Below are positions 26,769 to 35,999 of a DNA stretch of 64,000 bases, one piece after another. The DNA comes from Candidatus Bathyarchaeota archaeon. Its GTDB lineage: Archaea; Thermoproteota; Bathyarchaeia; 40CM-2-53-6; DTDX01. A program made the translations under genes and the position numbers. The stretch lies in NCBI GenBank assembly GCA_018396815.1, contig JAGTQY010000003.1, positions 1 to 64,000 of the forward strand, given 5' to 3'. The notes beneath the pieces are model-generated. The model had not been told where the DNA came from and made no database searches. It saw only the letters and a program-made list of their open reading frames with translations. Each line of letters opens with the position of its first letter. Within the stretch, counting starts at the first letter, position 1.

Positions 26769-27032
26769 TTAACCTCCAGAGATTGGTGGAATTAAAGCTA
26801 CTTCATCCCCATCCTTTAGTTTTACATTTTCTAAAGCAATTTTATTATTAACAAGTATTGCTATGGTTTCCCCAGGCGCGAGTTTAGTTAATATTTCTTT
26901 AAATTCAGGGGATTTTTCCTTCAAGAAATTTATTACATCTTTAACGTAAGTTATGTGTGCGCTTTCATATTCTATTTCTTTTTGACCTACTGCTTTTCTA
27001 AGATGACCAAAAAGAAGCACTTTAATTTTCAA
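26769..27032 (-). CDS. moaD: MoaD/ThiS-family sulfur carrier protein
   Basis: An 87-residue ubiquitin-like protein ending in the double glycine (PPISGG) that is adenylated and thiocarboxylated to donate sulfur. The pattern KVLLFGHLRKAVGQ and LKDGDEVALIPP is typical of MoaD of molybdopterin synthase. Tungsto- or molybdopterin made with its help would be needed by the aldehyde:ferredoxin oxidoreductase encoded at 36.4 kb. Archaeal members may also act as small modifiers (SAMPs) attached to proteins. Start is TTG at 27032. Confidence 0.88.
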   Translation of the reverse strand: MKIKVLLFGHLRKAVGQKEIEYESAHITYVKDVINFLKEKSPEFKEILTKLAPGETIAILVNNKIALENVKLKDGDEVALIPPISGG

Positions 27033-27121
27033 TTTATCTCACATTAAAAAAGGATTTCAATTAATAATAATTTTGTTAAATATGCTAAAAAATTAAGGGT
27101 AAAGAAATAATGTTTCTAATT

Positions 27122-27475
27122 CTAACTAAATGTTAGATTTTGATATTCTTCATCTACTTTTTTAGCAAATTCTAATCCTTTATTTTTATCTCTTGAAAAC
27201 TCTAATCCTTCCATTAAACCTATTTTACGAGCTAGAGCCATAACTTTAGGTTCAAATAACCTATACTCAGAGATAGCATCAATCCATTCATCATCTATAA
27301 AATCTACGATTTTCCATCGCAATGAAGCAAGATAAGTTACCCTGTTTACAAATACAGGGTCATCAAAGTTTTTTGATAACCATTGATGAAACTCCGTTAA
27401 AGAATTGAATATATGCTCTTCCTTTACATTATTATTGTACATATTTACTCGTTTAACAGTTATAGGTTTAACCAT
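27122..27475 (-). CDS. Hypothetical protein next to the citryl-CoA-lyase-like gene
   Basis: I do not recognise this 117-residue soluble protein. It is rich in aromatic and acidic residues (FHQWLSKNFDDP, VDFIDDEWIDAISEY), with no cysteine motif and no TM segment. The ATG start at 27475 has a good site, GAGGTGA. It follows the citryl-CoA-lyase-like gene on the same strand after 28 bases, so they are probably co-transcribed. It may be an accessory subunit of that enzyme, which is inference from position only. Confidence 0.65.
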   Translation of the reverse strand: MVKPITVKRVNMYNNNVKEEHIFNSLTEFHQWLSKNFDDPVFVNRVTYLASLRWKIVDFIDDEWIDAISEYRLFEPKVMALARKIGLMEGLEFSRDKNKGLEFAKKVDEEYQNLTFS

Positions 27476-27503
27476 TTTAATTTTTCACCTCGAAACAAAA
27501 ATT

Positions 27504-28496
27504 TTACTTTAGTTTTTGACCACAATATGGGCATGCTTTAAATTCAGGTAAAAGTTCTGAAGCACCGCAGTTTGGACATTTAATATATTTTTCAGGAACA
27601 GGCCTATCTGGTGGTCCATCATAACTTATTCTTGGATCCTGCACTTCTAAACTCATTAAATCAGCCATTTTAGTTTTAAATGATCCTCTCCAAGCTCTTT
27701 CTCTTTCCATCTCTTCTACAGCATGAGCTGCGCAACTAAATCCTCTTGCAAGAACGCCAATACACCATGCTGCTAATGGGCTAAATCCAAGATCCAATAA
27801 TACAGAGTCGCCTGCACCAACCATATTTGGGTGCATACGCTTTCCTTTAGCTTTCTCAAGAGCTTTTATAATTTCTAATTGAAATTTAACATATTTACCT
27901 GCCACACCTAATTCAAAAGCCTTCTTTATAACAGCATAAGCTCTTGGATCTCCATGTATATGTTGAGGTTGATGAATACCCATAATAGGTTTTTTAGCTT
28001 CTAAATGTTCTTTAACAAGAATTTCAGCCATCTCCTTTAAACTTTTCCCTTCTTTTTCAGCTCTGTTAAGGTATTCAGTCATTATTTCAGCATGAGACCA
28101 ACCAGGACCATGAGCCATACCAAAAGTCATTATACCTGCTGCAAAAGCAGCATTAATTAATGGTCTACCTGAAGCTACTATTCGAGCTGCAGCAGCTGAG
28201 GGAGAAATTGCATGTTCACAAAAAGCTCCTAATAAATAATCAAGCATTTTTGCTTCATTAGGTTTAGGTAATCTACCTTGAAATATTAGAAAAAGAACGT
28301 CCATGAATCCATAGCCTTTTTCCACAAGCTCCGTAGTATCATAACCTTTAGCTACAATTTTGCTTACAGTTTTGTAAGATATACTTGTTCGCCAATGGAA
28401 AGGTTCCCTATCCTTGAAAAGTTCTTCAAAAATTTTCTTTCTTTCTTCTTCACTTCTTTCTAAAGCAGTAGACTTGACTTTTTCTTCTGAAGACAA
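27504..28496 (-). CDS. Citrate synthase/citryl-CoA lyase-like protein with C-terminal zinc ribbon
   Basis: A 330-residue member of the citrate synthase superfamily, closest in pattern to citryl-CoA lyase and the C-terminal part of ATP-citrate lyase: SPSAAAARIVASGRPL, GIMTFGMAHGPG, GIHQPQHIHGDPRA and RGFSCAAHAVEEME. A zinc ribbon (CPNCG and CPYCG) closes the protein, which is not usual for the family. The NVDG segment that holds the catalytic Asp reads NMVGAGD, so the Asp appears to be replaced or shifted. It could cleave citryl-CoA, or another acyl-CoA adduct, or be non-catalytic. The start is TTG at 28496 behind GGAGGA. Confidence 0.8.
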   Translation of the reverse strand: MSSEEKVKSTALERSEEERKKIFEELFKDREPFHWRTSISYKTVSKIVAKGYDTTELVEKGYGFMDVLFLIFQGRLPKPNEAKMLDYLLGAFCEHAISPSAAAARIVASGRPLINAAFAAGIMTFGMAHGPGWSHAEIMTEYLNRAEKEGKSLKEMAEILVKEHLEAKKPIMGIHQPQHIHGDPRAYAVIKKAFELGVAGKYVKFQLEIIKALEKAKGKRMHPNMVGAGDSVLLDLGFSPLAAWCIGVLARGFSCAAHAVEEMERERAWRGSFKTKMADLMSLEVQDPRISYDGPPDRPVPEKYIKCPNCGASELLPEFKACPYCGQKLK

Positions 28497-28616
28497 TTTA
28501 CAATTCCTCCATTAAAGCTTCATAACAATATAAGTTAAAAATACCTTTTCAAAGATAGTAAAACTTCTTTAAATATAAACCTTATTCTTCCCTAGTTTTA
28601 TAAAAAAGCTCAAAAC

Positions 28617-29171
28617 TCAGTTTTTTAATAAATGTATTATTTTCATTATTTGATTTCTAGTAGCTATATAAGCTGCCAACCATACTTTTATTAAATCTCC
28701 TATTAAAAATGGAAAAACCCCAAGCATAACTGCTTTCTTAAAACTTCCAACCCATATTGAAAGTTGAAAAACGCCAATGCCGTAAATAATGATTGTTCCA
28801 ATAAGATTTGAGAAAATAAACCAGATGAAAGCAGGTGAAGATCTAAGTTTAGCAAGTTTACCAATAATAAAAGCTGCAGCTATAAACCCTATTAAGTATC
28901 CTCCTGTTGGTCCAATTAAAACTTCTATTCCTCCTCTACCTCTTGCGAAAACAGGCAATCCTGAAATTCCAAGTAATATATATATAACTTGACTTAACGC
29001 ACCTAAATATCCTCCCAAAATATCACCTGATAAATATACAAATAGTGTTTGTAAAGTAATCGGAACAGGAGTGAATGGTAATGGAATAAAAATATATGCT
29101 CCTAAAGCTGTTAAAACAGCAAATAAAGCTACTAAAGGTATAAATCGAGTTTTCTTCAGCATTTTTCTCAC
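28617..29171 (-). CDS. bioY: Biotin transporter BioY
   Basis: Six-helix integral membrane S component that binds biotin for import, alone or with an ECF module. The 184 residues show FTPVPITLQTLFVYL, GGYLGALSQVIYILLG and the signature GPTGGYLIGF. No energy-coupling genes are next to it. It is head to head with biotin ligase, and the biotin-dependent decarboxylase genes follow, so import, attachment and use of biotin are grouped. Start is GTG at 29171, or ATG three codons in. Confidence 0.95.
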   Translation of the reverse strand: MRKMLKKTRFIPLVALFAVLTALGAYIFIPLPFTPVPITLQTLFVYLSGDILGGYLGALSQVIYILLGISGLPVFARGRGGIEVLIGPTGGYLIGFIAAAFIIGKLAKLRSSPAFIWFIFSNLIGTIIIYGIGVFQLSIWVGSFKKAVMLGVFPFLIGDLIKVWLAAYIATRNQIMKIIHLLKN

Positions 29172-29217
29172 ACTCTGAAGTTATGGAAAAGCTTATGAAA
29201 ATCCCTATTTTTATACT
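29139..29217. promoter_or_regulatory. Interlocked divergent promoters of bioY and birA
   Basis: Only 11 bases separate the two starts. A plus-strand TATAAA at 29139-29144 lies inside the first codons of bioY and fits birA. A minus-strand TATAAAAA at about 29208-29215 lies inside the first codons of birA and fits bioY. The two promoters therefore face across each other's coding sequence and may interfere. Confidence 0.45.
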
Positions 29218-29989
29218 TCTTAAATTAACCTTGAATAATAACGAGTTTAAAATCCTTTGGTTTAAAACTGTTGATTCAACAAATAATATAGCTAAAAAAC
29301 TTGCTGAGGAAGGTTTTGAGGAAGGAACAATTATCGTAGCTGAAACTCAAACAAAAGGAAGAGGCCGGTATAGAAGAACATGGTTTTCTCCTAAGGGAGG
29401 GCTATGGTTTTCTATAATATTGAGACCTGAAATGTCACCTAATGAAGTTTTCAAACTAAACTTTTTAACAACATTATCGATAGTCAAAGCGATTAATGAC
29501 CTTTATAATCTAAAAGCAGAAATTAAATGGCCGAATGATGTTTTAATTAATGGAAAAAAAGTTTGTGGAGTATTAAATGAAACTAAAATTAAAGATGGGA
29601 AACTAGAATTTGTAATTTTAGGAATAGGTATGAATGTGAATATACCATTAGAAGTTTTTCCTAAGGAATTGAGAAAGACTTCAACATCATTAAAGATCTT
29701 ATTAAGAGAAAATGTCCCAATAATGGTGCTTTTACAAAAAATACTTAAAAATATATTTTTTTATTATTCCGAAGTTAAAAAAAATTTTATTCAAATCTTA
29801 AATGAATATAAATGCTTTATGAAAATGTTAAATTCCTGGGTAGAAATTAATGTTGGAAATAAAAAAATGAAAGGACAAGTTATTGATGTAAACGAAGAAA
29901 CTGGGGCATTAATCGTGAAACTTAGAAATAATAATTTTCAAGAAATTTTTGACATAAATAACTGTCGCATTAAATTGTTAACTTCATAA
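29183..29989 (+). CDS. birA: Biotin--protein ligase BirA
   Basis: Activates biotin to biotinyl-AMP and attaches it to a lysine of the carrier protein. Seen are VDSTNNIAKKL, the biotinyl-AMP loop ETQTKGRGRYRRTWFSP, KWPNDVLINGKKVCGVL, and a C-terminal SH3-like barrel (WVEINVGNKKMKGQV). No N-terminal winged helix is present, so it is a pure enzyme, not a repressor. ATG 29183 gives 268 residues; ATG 29195 is also possible. The target is the biotin carrier subunit encoded at 30.4 kb. Confidence 0.94.
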   Translation: MEKLMKIPIFILLKLTLNNNEFKILWFKTVDSTNNIAKKLAEEGFEEGTIIVAETQTKGRGRYRRTWFSPKGGLWFSIILRPEMSPNEVFKLNFLTTLSIVKAINDLYNLKAEIKWPNDVLINGKKVCGVLNETKIKDGKLEFVILGIGMNVNIPLEVFPKELRKTSTSLKILLRENVPIMVLLQKILKNIFFYYSEVKKNFIQILNEYKCFMKMLNSWVEINVGNKKMKGQVIDVNEETGALIVKLRNNNFQEIFDINNCRIKLLTS

Positions 29990-30086
29990 CGCTCATTATT
30001 AATGAAGTTTTTTAATAAAGTTTTTAAATCAGGCTTTAATAATTAGTTTCTTTAAGCAAACTAAACCTTTCTGAGAGTGAAATTAA

Positions 30087-30392
30087 ATGTTTTCTAATTT
30101 AGAGTTTGGGCTTAAACTTGCCACTATTGGAATACCGTTAGTTTTTTTATCTTTAGGAGTAATTGCGGTATTTTTTGAGTTAATTAAAAGAAAATTTAGA
30201 GTTGAGGAAAAAGTTAAAGAAGAAAAATCTTTTGAAAAAGAGTTAGCTGCAGCAATTATCGCTGCTGTCTATGCTGCTACAACCCTACCAAAAGAAACTT
30301 TTAAACTTCAAAAAACGGGCCTTAATATTGAGTGGAAATCAACCCCGATTTGGAACCTTGCTGGAAGATTAGAGTTAACATCTAAAAAATAA
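30087..30392 (+). CDS. Sodium-pumping decarboxylase small membrane subunit (OadG/MmdD-like)
   Basis: A 101-residue protein with one N-terminal TM helix (about 10-33, LATIGIPLVFLSLGVIAVFFELI) and a charged, then Ala-rich cytoplasmic part (ELAAAIIAAVYAAT). This is the layout of the gamma/delta subunit that holds the decarboxylase complex together. It is 14 bases upstream of the biotin carrier gene and part of an operon with it and the beta subunit. Start ATG 30087. Confidence 0.82.
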   Translation: MFSNLEFGLKLATIGIPLVFLSLGVIAVFFELIKRKFRVEEKVKEEKSFEKELAAAIIAAVYAATTLPKETFKLQKTGLNIEWKSTPIWNLAGRLELTSKK

Positions 30393-30406
30393 AGAGGTGT
30401 TTAGTA

Positions 30407-30784
30407 ATGAAGAGAAAATTTAAAGTTACAATAGAAGAGAAAACCTTCATTGTTGAGGTAGAAGAAATTAGTGAACAGGAATTAACTAAACCTATTTTTA
30501 AACCGGAAATAACTTTAAAAAAAGAGGAAACACCTATTCAAATTCAGAAAAAAGTTATTAAAGAAGCTGAAGAATCAATTATAAAAGCTCCTATGGATGG
30601 TACAATAATTCGTATAGAGAAAAAACTTGGGGATAAAGTTTCTGAAGGTGAAGTTTTATTAGTGTTAGAGGCTATGAAAATGGAGAATGAAATATGCGCG
30701 CCTAAATCAGGTGTAATTAAAGAGTTAAATGTTTCTAAAGGGGCTTCTGTTCGTCAAGGTGATGTTCTAGCTGTTATAGAATGA
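30407..30784 (+). CDS. Biotin carrier subunit of the decarboxylase
   Basis: A 125-residue biotinyl-domain protein with the biotinylation site EAMKMENE, where the first Lys is modified, within a barrel from about residue 58 to the end (IKAPMDGTIIRIEKKLGDKV). The N-terminal 50 residues are a charged linker. Its stop overlaps the start of the beta subunit by four bases (ATGA), a sign of coupled translation. It carries CO2 from the carboxyltransferase to the membrane subunit. Confidence 0.95.
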   Translation: MKRKFKVTIEEKTFIVEVEEISEQELTKPIFKPEITLKKEETPIQIQKKVIKEAEESIIKAPMDGTIIRIEKKLGDKVSEGEVLLVLEAMKMENEICAPKSGVIKELNVSKGASVRQGDVLAVIE

Positions 30785-31896
30785 AAAAGGTGAAGTTACT
30801 TTTGTTCCCCTTTCCCTACGGAAACGTTATAATGATCGCAGTTGGGTGTTTCTTTATTTATTTAGCTATTAAAAAACATTATGAACCTCTCCTTTTGCTT
30901 CCTATAGGTTTTAGCGCAATTTTAGTGAATATTCCATATGGAGGATTAATGGAACCCGGAGGCTTCTTTAAGTTTCTTTATGACTTCGGGATAATTACTG
31001 AAGTTTTCCCAATATTGATTTTTATTGGTATAGGTGCCATGTGTGATTTTGGTATTCTTTTAGAGAGACCTTGGCTTCTTATATTCGCTGCAGCAGGACA
31101 AATTGGGATTTTTACTGCCTTAATAGCTGCTTTATTATCTGGGTTTACTCCGCTTGAGTCTGTAGCTGTTGGAATTATTGGAGCAATGGATGGTCCAACG
31201 GCCATATATGTAACATCTAAATTTACTCCTGAAATTTTAGGACCAGTAACCGTATGCGCTTACTCATATATGGCTATGGTGCCTCTTCTTCAAGTTCCAA
31301 TTTCAAAAGCTCTTACAACTAAAAAAGAAAGATTGGTTAGGATGCCTTATAAACGTGAATCCTACTCTAAAACAATTCGCTTAATTTTCCCTATAATAGT
31401 AACTTTAATAACAGGGTTAATAGCTCCAAAAGGTCTTCCTTTAATGGGTGCATTAATGTTTGGAAATTTTATGAAGGAAAGCGGTGTTGTAGAAAGATTA
31501 ACTAAAACTGCTGAAAATGAACTTGCAAACATTACAACCTTACTCTTAGGAATCGCAATTGGTGGAACAATGATGGCTGAACAATTTTTAACAATTAAAA
31601 CTTTACTTATATTTGGGTTAGGTTTAATAGCATTTTCTTCAGCTTTAGCTTCTGGAATACTATTTGGTAAATTAGTTTATCTTATTACAAGAGGAAAAGT
31701 TAACCCATTAATAGGCGCTTGTGGTGTTTCAGCATTTCCAATGGCTGGAAGAACTGCACATTTAATAGGGCGGAGAGAAGATCCAGATAACTGGCTTTTG
31801 CTTCATGCTGTAGCTACAAATGCTGGTGGACAAATAGGTTCAGTAATTGCCGGAGCAGTAGTATTAACTTATGCACCTCTTTTACTTGGTTTATAA
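30781..31896 (+). CDS. mmdB: Sodium-pumping decarboxylase beta subunit (MmdB/OadB)
   Basis: Integral membrane subunit that decarboxylates carboxybiotin and exports Na+. The 371 residues contain about ten hydrophobic segments and the family motifs [26 protein letters not shown] (the conserved Asp involved in Na+ passage), [14 protein letters not shown] and ISAFPMAGR-like [10 protein letters not shown]. It overlaps the carrier gene by four bases. At its 3' end it overlaps the convergent carboxyltransferase gene by six bases. Confidence 0.93.
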   Translation: MKKVKLLLFPFPYGNVIMIAVGCFFIYLAIKKHYEPLLLLPIGFSAILVNIPYGGLMEPGGFFKFLYDFGIITEVFPILIFIGIGAMCDFGILLERPWLLIFAAAGQIGIFTALIAALLSGFTPLESVAVGIIGAMDGPTAIYVTSKFTPEILGPVTVCAYSYMAMVPLLQVPISKALTTKKERLVRMPYKRESYSKTIRLIFPIIVTLITGLIAPKGLPLMGALMFGNFMKESGVVERLTKTAENELANITTLLLGIAIGGTMMAEQFLTIKTLLIFGLGLIAFSSALASGILFGKLVYLITRGKVNPLIGACGVSAFPMAGRTAHLIGRREDPDNWLLLHAVATNAGGQIGSVIAGAVVLTYAPLLLGL

Positions 31897-33432
31897 AGGA
31901 ATATTTCCATGTTTCCTAGAAAAGCCAGGTTTACCTCTTTTTCTTTGTAATGCAATTAAATAGTTTATAAGTATTTTTCTTGTATCTCGGGGATCAATAA
32001 TTGATGTAACGTAGCCTTTAGAGGCAGCTACATATGGATTCGTTATTTTCTCTCTATATTTTTGAGCAAAATTTAAGAGAGCCTCTTCAGGTTTTTCAGC
32101 TTTCGCAATTTCTTTGCTAAAAATTATTTCAGCGGCTCCTTCAGGTCCCATAACTGCAATTTCAGCTGTAGGCCAAGCTAAAACAGCGTCAGCTCCCAAA
32201 TGTTTACTGCACATAGCTATATAACCTCCTCCATAAGCTTTGCGAATTATAACAGTAAGCTTAGGTACTGTAGCTTCTGAATAAGCATAAATAACCTTTG
32301 CTCCATGCCTAATTATTCCTTCATACTCTTGATTTACACCAGGGAGATAACCCGGCACATCCACTAAAGTTATAAGCGGAATATTAAAAGCATCACAAAA
32401 TCTTACAAATCTTGCAATTTTATCTGATGAATCTACATCTAAAACTCCCGTAAGTACAGCTGGTTGATTAGCAATAACTCCAACGCTAAATCCATTTAAC
32501 CTAGCAAATCCAACAATAGCATTAGGCGCATAATGCTTATGTACTTCAAAAAATGAATTCTTGTCAAATATTTTATTAATTATATCAATCATATTATAGG
32601 GCTTTCTTGGGTCTTCTGGAACTAAATCCATGATTCTTTCAGGTTCATCAGGTTCGATTGAAGGTAGTATAGGGGGGTCCTCTAAATTGTTTAATGGAAG
32701 ATAACTTAAAAGTTGTCTAACCATTAATAAGCATTCTTCCTCATTTTCTGCTAGAAAGTGGGCTACTCCACTAGATTTAGAATGAACTTCTCCTCCACCA
32801 AGTTGTTCTGGGGTTACATCTTCTCCAGTCACAGCTTTAACCACTTTGGGACCAGTTATAAACATATAACTTGTTTTCTTCACCATAAAAATGAAATCTG
32901 TTAAAGCAGGTGAATAAACAGCGCCTCCTGCGCATGGTCCCATAATAACTGATATCTGTGGCACAACACCTGAAGCTAGAACATTCCTATAGAAAATTTC
33001 CCCATAACCTGCAAGAGATGAGACCCCTTCTTGAATTCTTGCTCCTCCAGAATCGTTTAATCCTATTATAGGAACGCCAATTTTTAAAGCTAAATCCATA
33101 ACTTCACATATTTTTTTTGCATGCATTTCTCCTAATGAACCGCCCATAAAAGTAAAATCTTGGGCGAAAACAGCTACAGGTCTGCCATCAATTGTTCCAA
33201 ATCCTGTAATTACACCGTCTCCGAAAACCTTTTTTTTATCCATATCGAACTCTACACAATGGTGTGTAACAAATTGGTTTAACTCAATAAATGTATCATG
33301 ATCTAAAAGTTTCTCTAATCTTTCACGTGCAGTTAACTTTCCCTTTTTATGTTGTGCTTCTATAGCTTCAATTCCTCCTCCAAGTTTAGCTTGTTCTACT
33401 GCTTTTTTAAGTTCCTCAATTTTTTTTAACAA
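31891..33432 (-). CDS. mmdA: Methylmalonyl-CoA decarboxylase-type carboxyltransferase (alpha) subunit
   Basis: A 513-residue acyl-CoA carboxyltransferase with the two crotonase-like halves. It has [45 protein letters not shown], the oxyanion region [13 protein letters not shown], and [12 protein letters not shown] with [11 protein letters not shown]. This family serves methylmalonyl-CoA decarboxylase and propionyl- or acetyl-CoA carboxylase. With OadB-type and OadG-type subunits beside it, and no biotin carboxylase gene in the window, the Na+-pumping decarboxylase is the better reading. It is on the opposite strand to its partners, which is unusual for such clusters. Confidence 0.92.
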   Translation of the reverse strand: MLKKIEELKKAVEQAKLGGGIEAIEAQHKKGKLTARERLEKLLDHDTFIELNQFVTHHCVEFDMDKKKVFGDGVITGFGTIDGRPVAVFAQDFTFMGGSLGEMHAKKICEVMDLALKIGVPIIGLNDSGGARIQEGVSSLAGYGEIFYRNVLASGVVPQISVIMGPCAGGAVYSPALTDFIFMVKKTSYMFITGPKVVKAVTGEDVTPEQLGGGEVHSKSSGVAHFLAENEEECLLMVRQLLSYLPLNNLEDPPILPSIEPDEPERIMDLVPEDPRKPYNMIDIINKIFDKNSFFEVHKHYAPNAIVGFARLNGFSVGVIANQPAVLTGVLDVDSSDKIARFVRFCDAFNIPLITLVDVPGYLPGVNQEYEGIIRHGAKVIYAYSEATVPKLTVIIRKAYGGGYIAMCSKHLGADAVLAWPTAEIAVMGPEGAAEIIFSKEIAKAEKPEEALLNFAQKYREKITNPYVAASKGYVTSIIDPRDTRKILINYLIALQRKRGKPGFSRKHGNIPL

Positions 33433-33599
33433 TTGAGTTTCCCTCTAAAATAATCATAAATTTATTAGTAGTATTTTAATTATAAAACCTAAAACTTAAT
33501 AGCAATATGGAGAGTTTAACGTTAAAAACTTTTTTATATTATAATGATTGCTTAATTTAACATAAGAGGTGCATAATAAAAGAGGGGGAACGAGGAAAA

Positions 33600-34946
33600 T
33601 TGCCTTATCTACTTGAATATGAGGCAAAACAAATTTTTAGGAAAGAAGGTTTACCAATTCCTGAAGGTGAAGTTGCAGAAACGTCTGAACAGGCTAAGAA
33701 TATTGCTGAACGAATAGGAAAACCTGTTGTTGTTAAAATTCAAATTCCAACTGGAAGGCGAGGGCGCGCTGGAGGAGTTAAATTAGCTAATAATGCTGAA
33801 GAAGCTGAAAAAATAGCTAAAGAGCTTCTTGGAAAAGAATTTTTAGGACATAAAGTTAATAAAGTTTTGGTTGAGGAAAAACTAAATATAAAAAGGGAAT
33901 TTTACATTGGAGTTGTTAATGATAGAGCAGCAAAATCTCCCGCTATTCTTATGAGTTCAGAAGGCGGAATGGAAATTGAAGAAATAACTCAAAAATTTCC
34001 AGAGAAACTTGCAAAAATAAATGTTAATATATTCAAAGGATTACAGGTGTTCCAGGTAAGAAATGCTGCAAAGAAAGTTGGTATCCCACTTGAGTTAATT
34101 AATAATGTTAGTAATATGCTTTATAATCTTTACTGGAAAATTTATCGAAAATACGATGCAACTTTTACTGAAATAAATCCTCTCTGCTTAACTAATGATG
34201 GAAAACTTATTGCAGCTGATGCTCGTTTATCTATAGATGATGATGCTATGTTTAGGCATAAAGAAATAACACCTGAAGCTGAAAAACATTTAAATGAAAG
34301 GGAAAAACATGCAAAGGAGAAAGGTTACGTTTACGTAGAGCTTGATCCAAATGGTGAGATAGCTTGCATATCTAATGGAGCTGGATTAGGAATGAGCGTT
34401 ATGGATTATGTAAATGAAGCTGGAGGTAAACTCGCATGCTTTATGGATGTTGGTGGAAGATTCTATGAGTTAGCTGGAGATGCTTTAAAAACTGTATTAA
34501 CATTACCAAACCTTAAAGCAGTGCTTTTTCATGTTTATGCAGGGCTTACAAGAGCCAATATAATAGCTAAAGGTGTATGCGAAGCAATAAAAGAAGTAAA
34601 ACCTAAAGTACCAATCTTTATTCAAGTTTCAGGAACAGGTGAAAAAGGAGCGATTGAAATAATGAAGAAAGAATCTGAAGAATTTAGAAAAATGGGCTTA
34701 ATTGTAGAATGGTGTTCTCATACTGTAACTGGAAAAGAAAGTCCATTAGCTCATAAAGGTGGAGTTGACACTATTGAAATACCTGTTAAAAGAGTTTTAG
34801 AATGGTGTGGAATTAAATATAAACGAAATCCACCCGAATGGTTGCCTGAACATCCAGAATGGGAGAAAATAACTAGGGAAATTATGAGAAAAACCCTTCC
34901 ATTAAGGCCTGAACCTGAATATAATGAATTAGCGAAGTATGAATAA
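33600..34946 (+). CDS. Acyl-CoA synthetase beta subunit (succinyl/citryl-CoA synthetase-like)
   Basis: ATP-grasp subunit, 448 residues, longer than SucC (about 390) because of a C-terminal extension of about 50. ATP-grasp marks are VVVKIQIPTGRRGRAGGVK, SSEGGMEIEE and EINPLCL. The C-terminal domain has NGAGLGM and FMDVGG. Where SucC has NIFGGI, this protein has HVYAGLTRAN, so the acid-binding loop differs from succinate enzymes. Large subunits of citryl-CoA synthetase have similar length. It forms CoA esters with ATP use, or ATP from CoA esters. The alpha subunit gene follows 18 bases later. Confidence 0.85.
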   Translation: MPYLLEYEAKQIFRKEGLPIPEGEVAETSEQAKNIAERIGKPVVVKIQIPTGRRGRAGGVKLANNAEEAEKIAKELLGKEFLGHKVNKVLVEEKLNIKREFYIGVVNDRAAKSPAILMSSEGGMEIEEITQKFPEKLAKINVNIFKGLQVFQVRNAAKKVGIPLELINNVSNMLYNLYWKIYRKYDATFTEINPLCLTNDGKLIAADARLSIDDDAMFRHKEITPEAEKHLNEREKHAKEKGYVYVELDPNGEIACISNGAGLGMSVMDYVNEAGGKLACFMDVGGRFYELAGDALKTVLTLPNLKAVLFHVYAGLTRANIIAKGVCEAIKEVKPKVPIFIQVSGTGEKGAIEIMKKESEEFRKMGLIVEWCSHTVTGKESPLAHKGGVDTIEIPVKRVLEWCGIKYKRNPPEWLPEHPEWEKITREIMRKTLPLRPEPEYNELAKYE

Positions 34947-34964
34947 AAGAGAGGTGAAATATTA

Positions 34965-35894
34965 ATGGCTGTTTTTGCAACAGAGAAGACTGTAGTGTTA
35001 GTTCAAGGAATTACAGGGAAAGAAGGAGCTTTTAGAACGAAAAGAATGCTTGAATATGGAACAAAAATTGTAGCTGGAGTGACACCAGGTAAAGGAGGAC
35101 AAGAAGTTCATGGTATCCCAGTATATGATAGTGTTGAAGAAGCTATAAAAGCTCATCCAGAAATAAACACGGTTGTCCAGTTTGTTCCTGCTAGACTTGC
35201 AAAAGACGCCTCTTTCGAAGCTATAGAATCAGGAATAAAAAATCTTTTAATAATTGCTGAAGGTATACCATTTCAAGATACTATGGAGATCATAGCTGCA
35301 GCTGAAGAAAAAGGTGTAACCGTAGTAGGTCCCAACACTTCAGGAGTCATTTCACCACCTATATGTGAGTTGGGAGCATGCTGTCAATCAGCTTTTCACG
35401 GACCAGGGAAAATAGGAGTTGTTTCAACAACAGGAAGTGTTCAATGGTATATATCTAGACTTATATCGCTTGGAGGATGGGGTGTAAGCACTATGATGCA
35501 AATAGGCGGAGACCCTATTAGAGGAACAGACTTTCCAGAAGCCTTATTAATGTATGAAAAGGATCCTCAAACCGAAGCAATAGTAATGATAGGAGAAATT
35601 GGTGGAGATGCTGAAATTAGAGCTGCTGATTTAATTGAGCGAGGAGAAGTGAAAAAACCAGTTATCGCCTATATTTATGCGCGTACAGCTCCACCAGGAA
35701 AAAGATTAGGTCATGCAGGTGCTATTATTGAGAGAGGTGGAGGTGTAGAAGCTAAAGTTAAAGCTTTACAAAAAGCTGGAGCTATAGTAATTACTTACCC
35801 ATGGGAAATACTTGGTGCTATAAAGGAGTTAGGAATAGAACCTATTCCAGAACTTTTTAAAACACCAATTAAAGAATCAAAGATTGAAGAATAA
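34965..35894 (+). CDS. Acyl-CoA synthetase alpha subunit (succinyl/citryl-CoA synthetase-like)
   Basis: A 309-residue SucD-like subunit. It has the CoA-binding Rossmann start (VLVQGITGKEG), PGKGGQEVHGIPVYDSV, GPNTSGVISPP, MIGEIGGDAE, and the phospho-histidine region GKRLGHAGAI, where the His carries the phosphate. The segment that in SucD reads roughly SRSGTLTYE is STTGSVQWY here. That matches the altered loop in the beta subunit and argues for an acid other than succinate. Citrate or another hydroxy-acid is possible. The start is ATG behind GAGAGGTGA. Confidence 0.87.
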   Translation: MAVFATEKTVVLVQGITGKEGAFRTKRMLEYGTKIVAGVTPGKGGQEVHGIPVYDSVEEAIKAHPEINTVVQFVPARLAKDASFEAIESGIKNLLIIAEGIPFQDTMEIIAAAEEKGVTVVGPNTSGVISPPICELGACCQSAFHGPGKIGVVSTTGSVQWYISRLISLGGWGVSTMMQIGGDPIRGTDFPEALLMYEKDPQTEAIVMIGEIGGDAEIRAADLIERGEVKKPVIAYIYARTAPPGKRLGHAGAIIERGGGVEAKVKALQKAGAIVITYPWEILGAIKELGIEPIPELFKTPIKESKIEE

Positions 35895-35999
35895 AAGTAA
35901 AGGTAAAATAATAAAAATAAAAACCAATATGAAACTAAATTAGAGATTAAACTGGTTTTCACTTTAAAAATTTATACCTTATATTTAATTGGGAGAATT

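Noticed and set aside
31891-33432. Acetyl/propionyl-CoA carboxylase
   Set aside because: No biotin carboxylase gene is in the window, whereas OadB- and OadG-like membrane subunits are adjacent, which favours the sodium-pumping decarboxylase.
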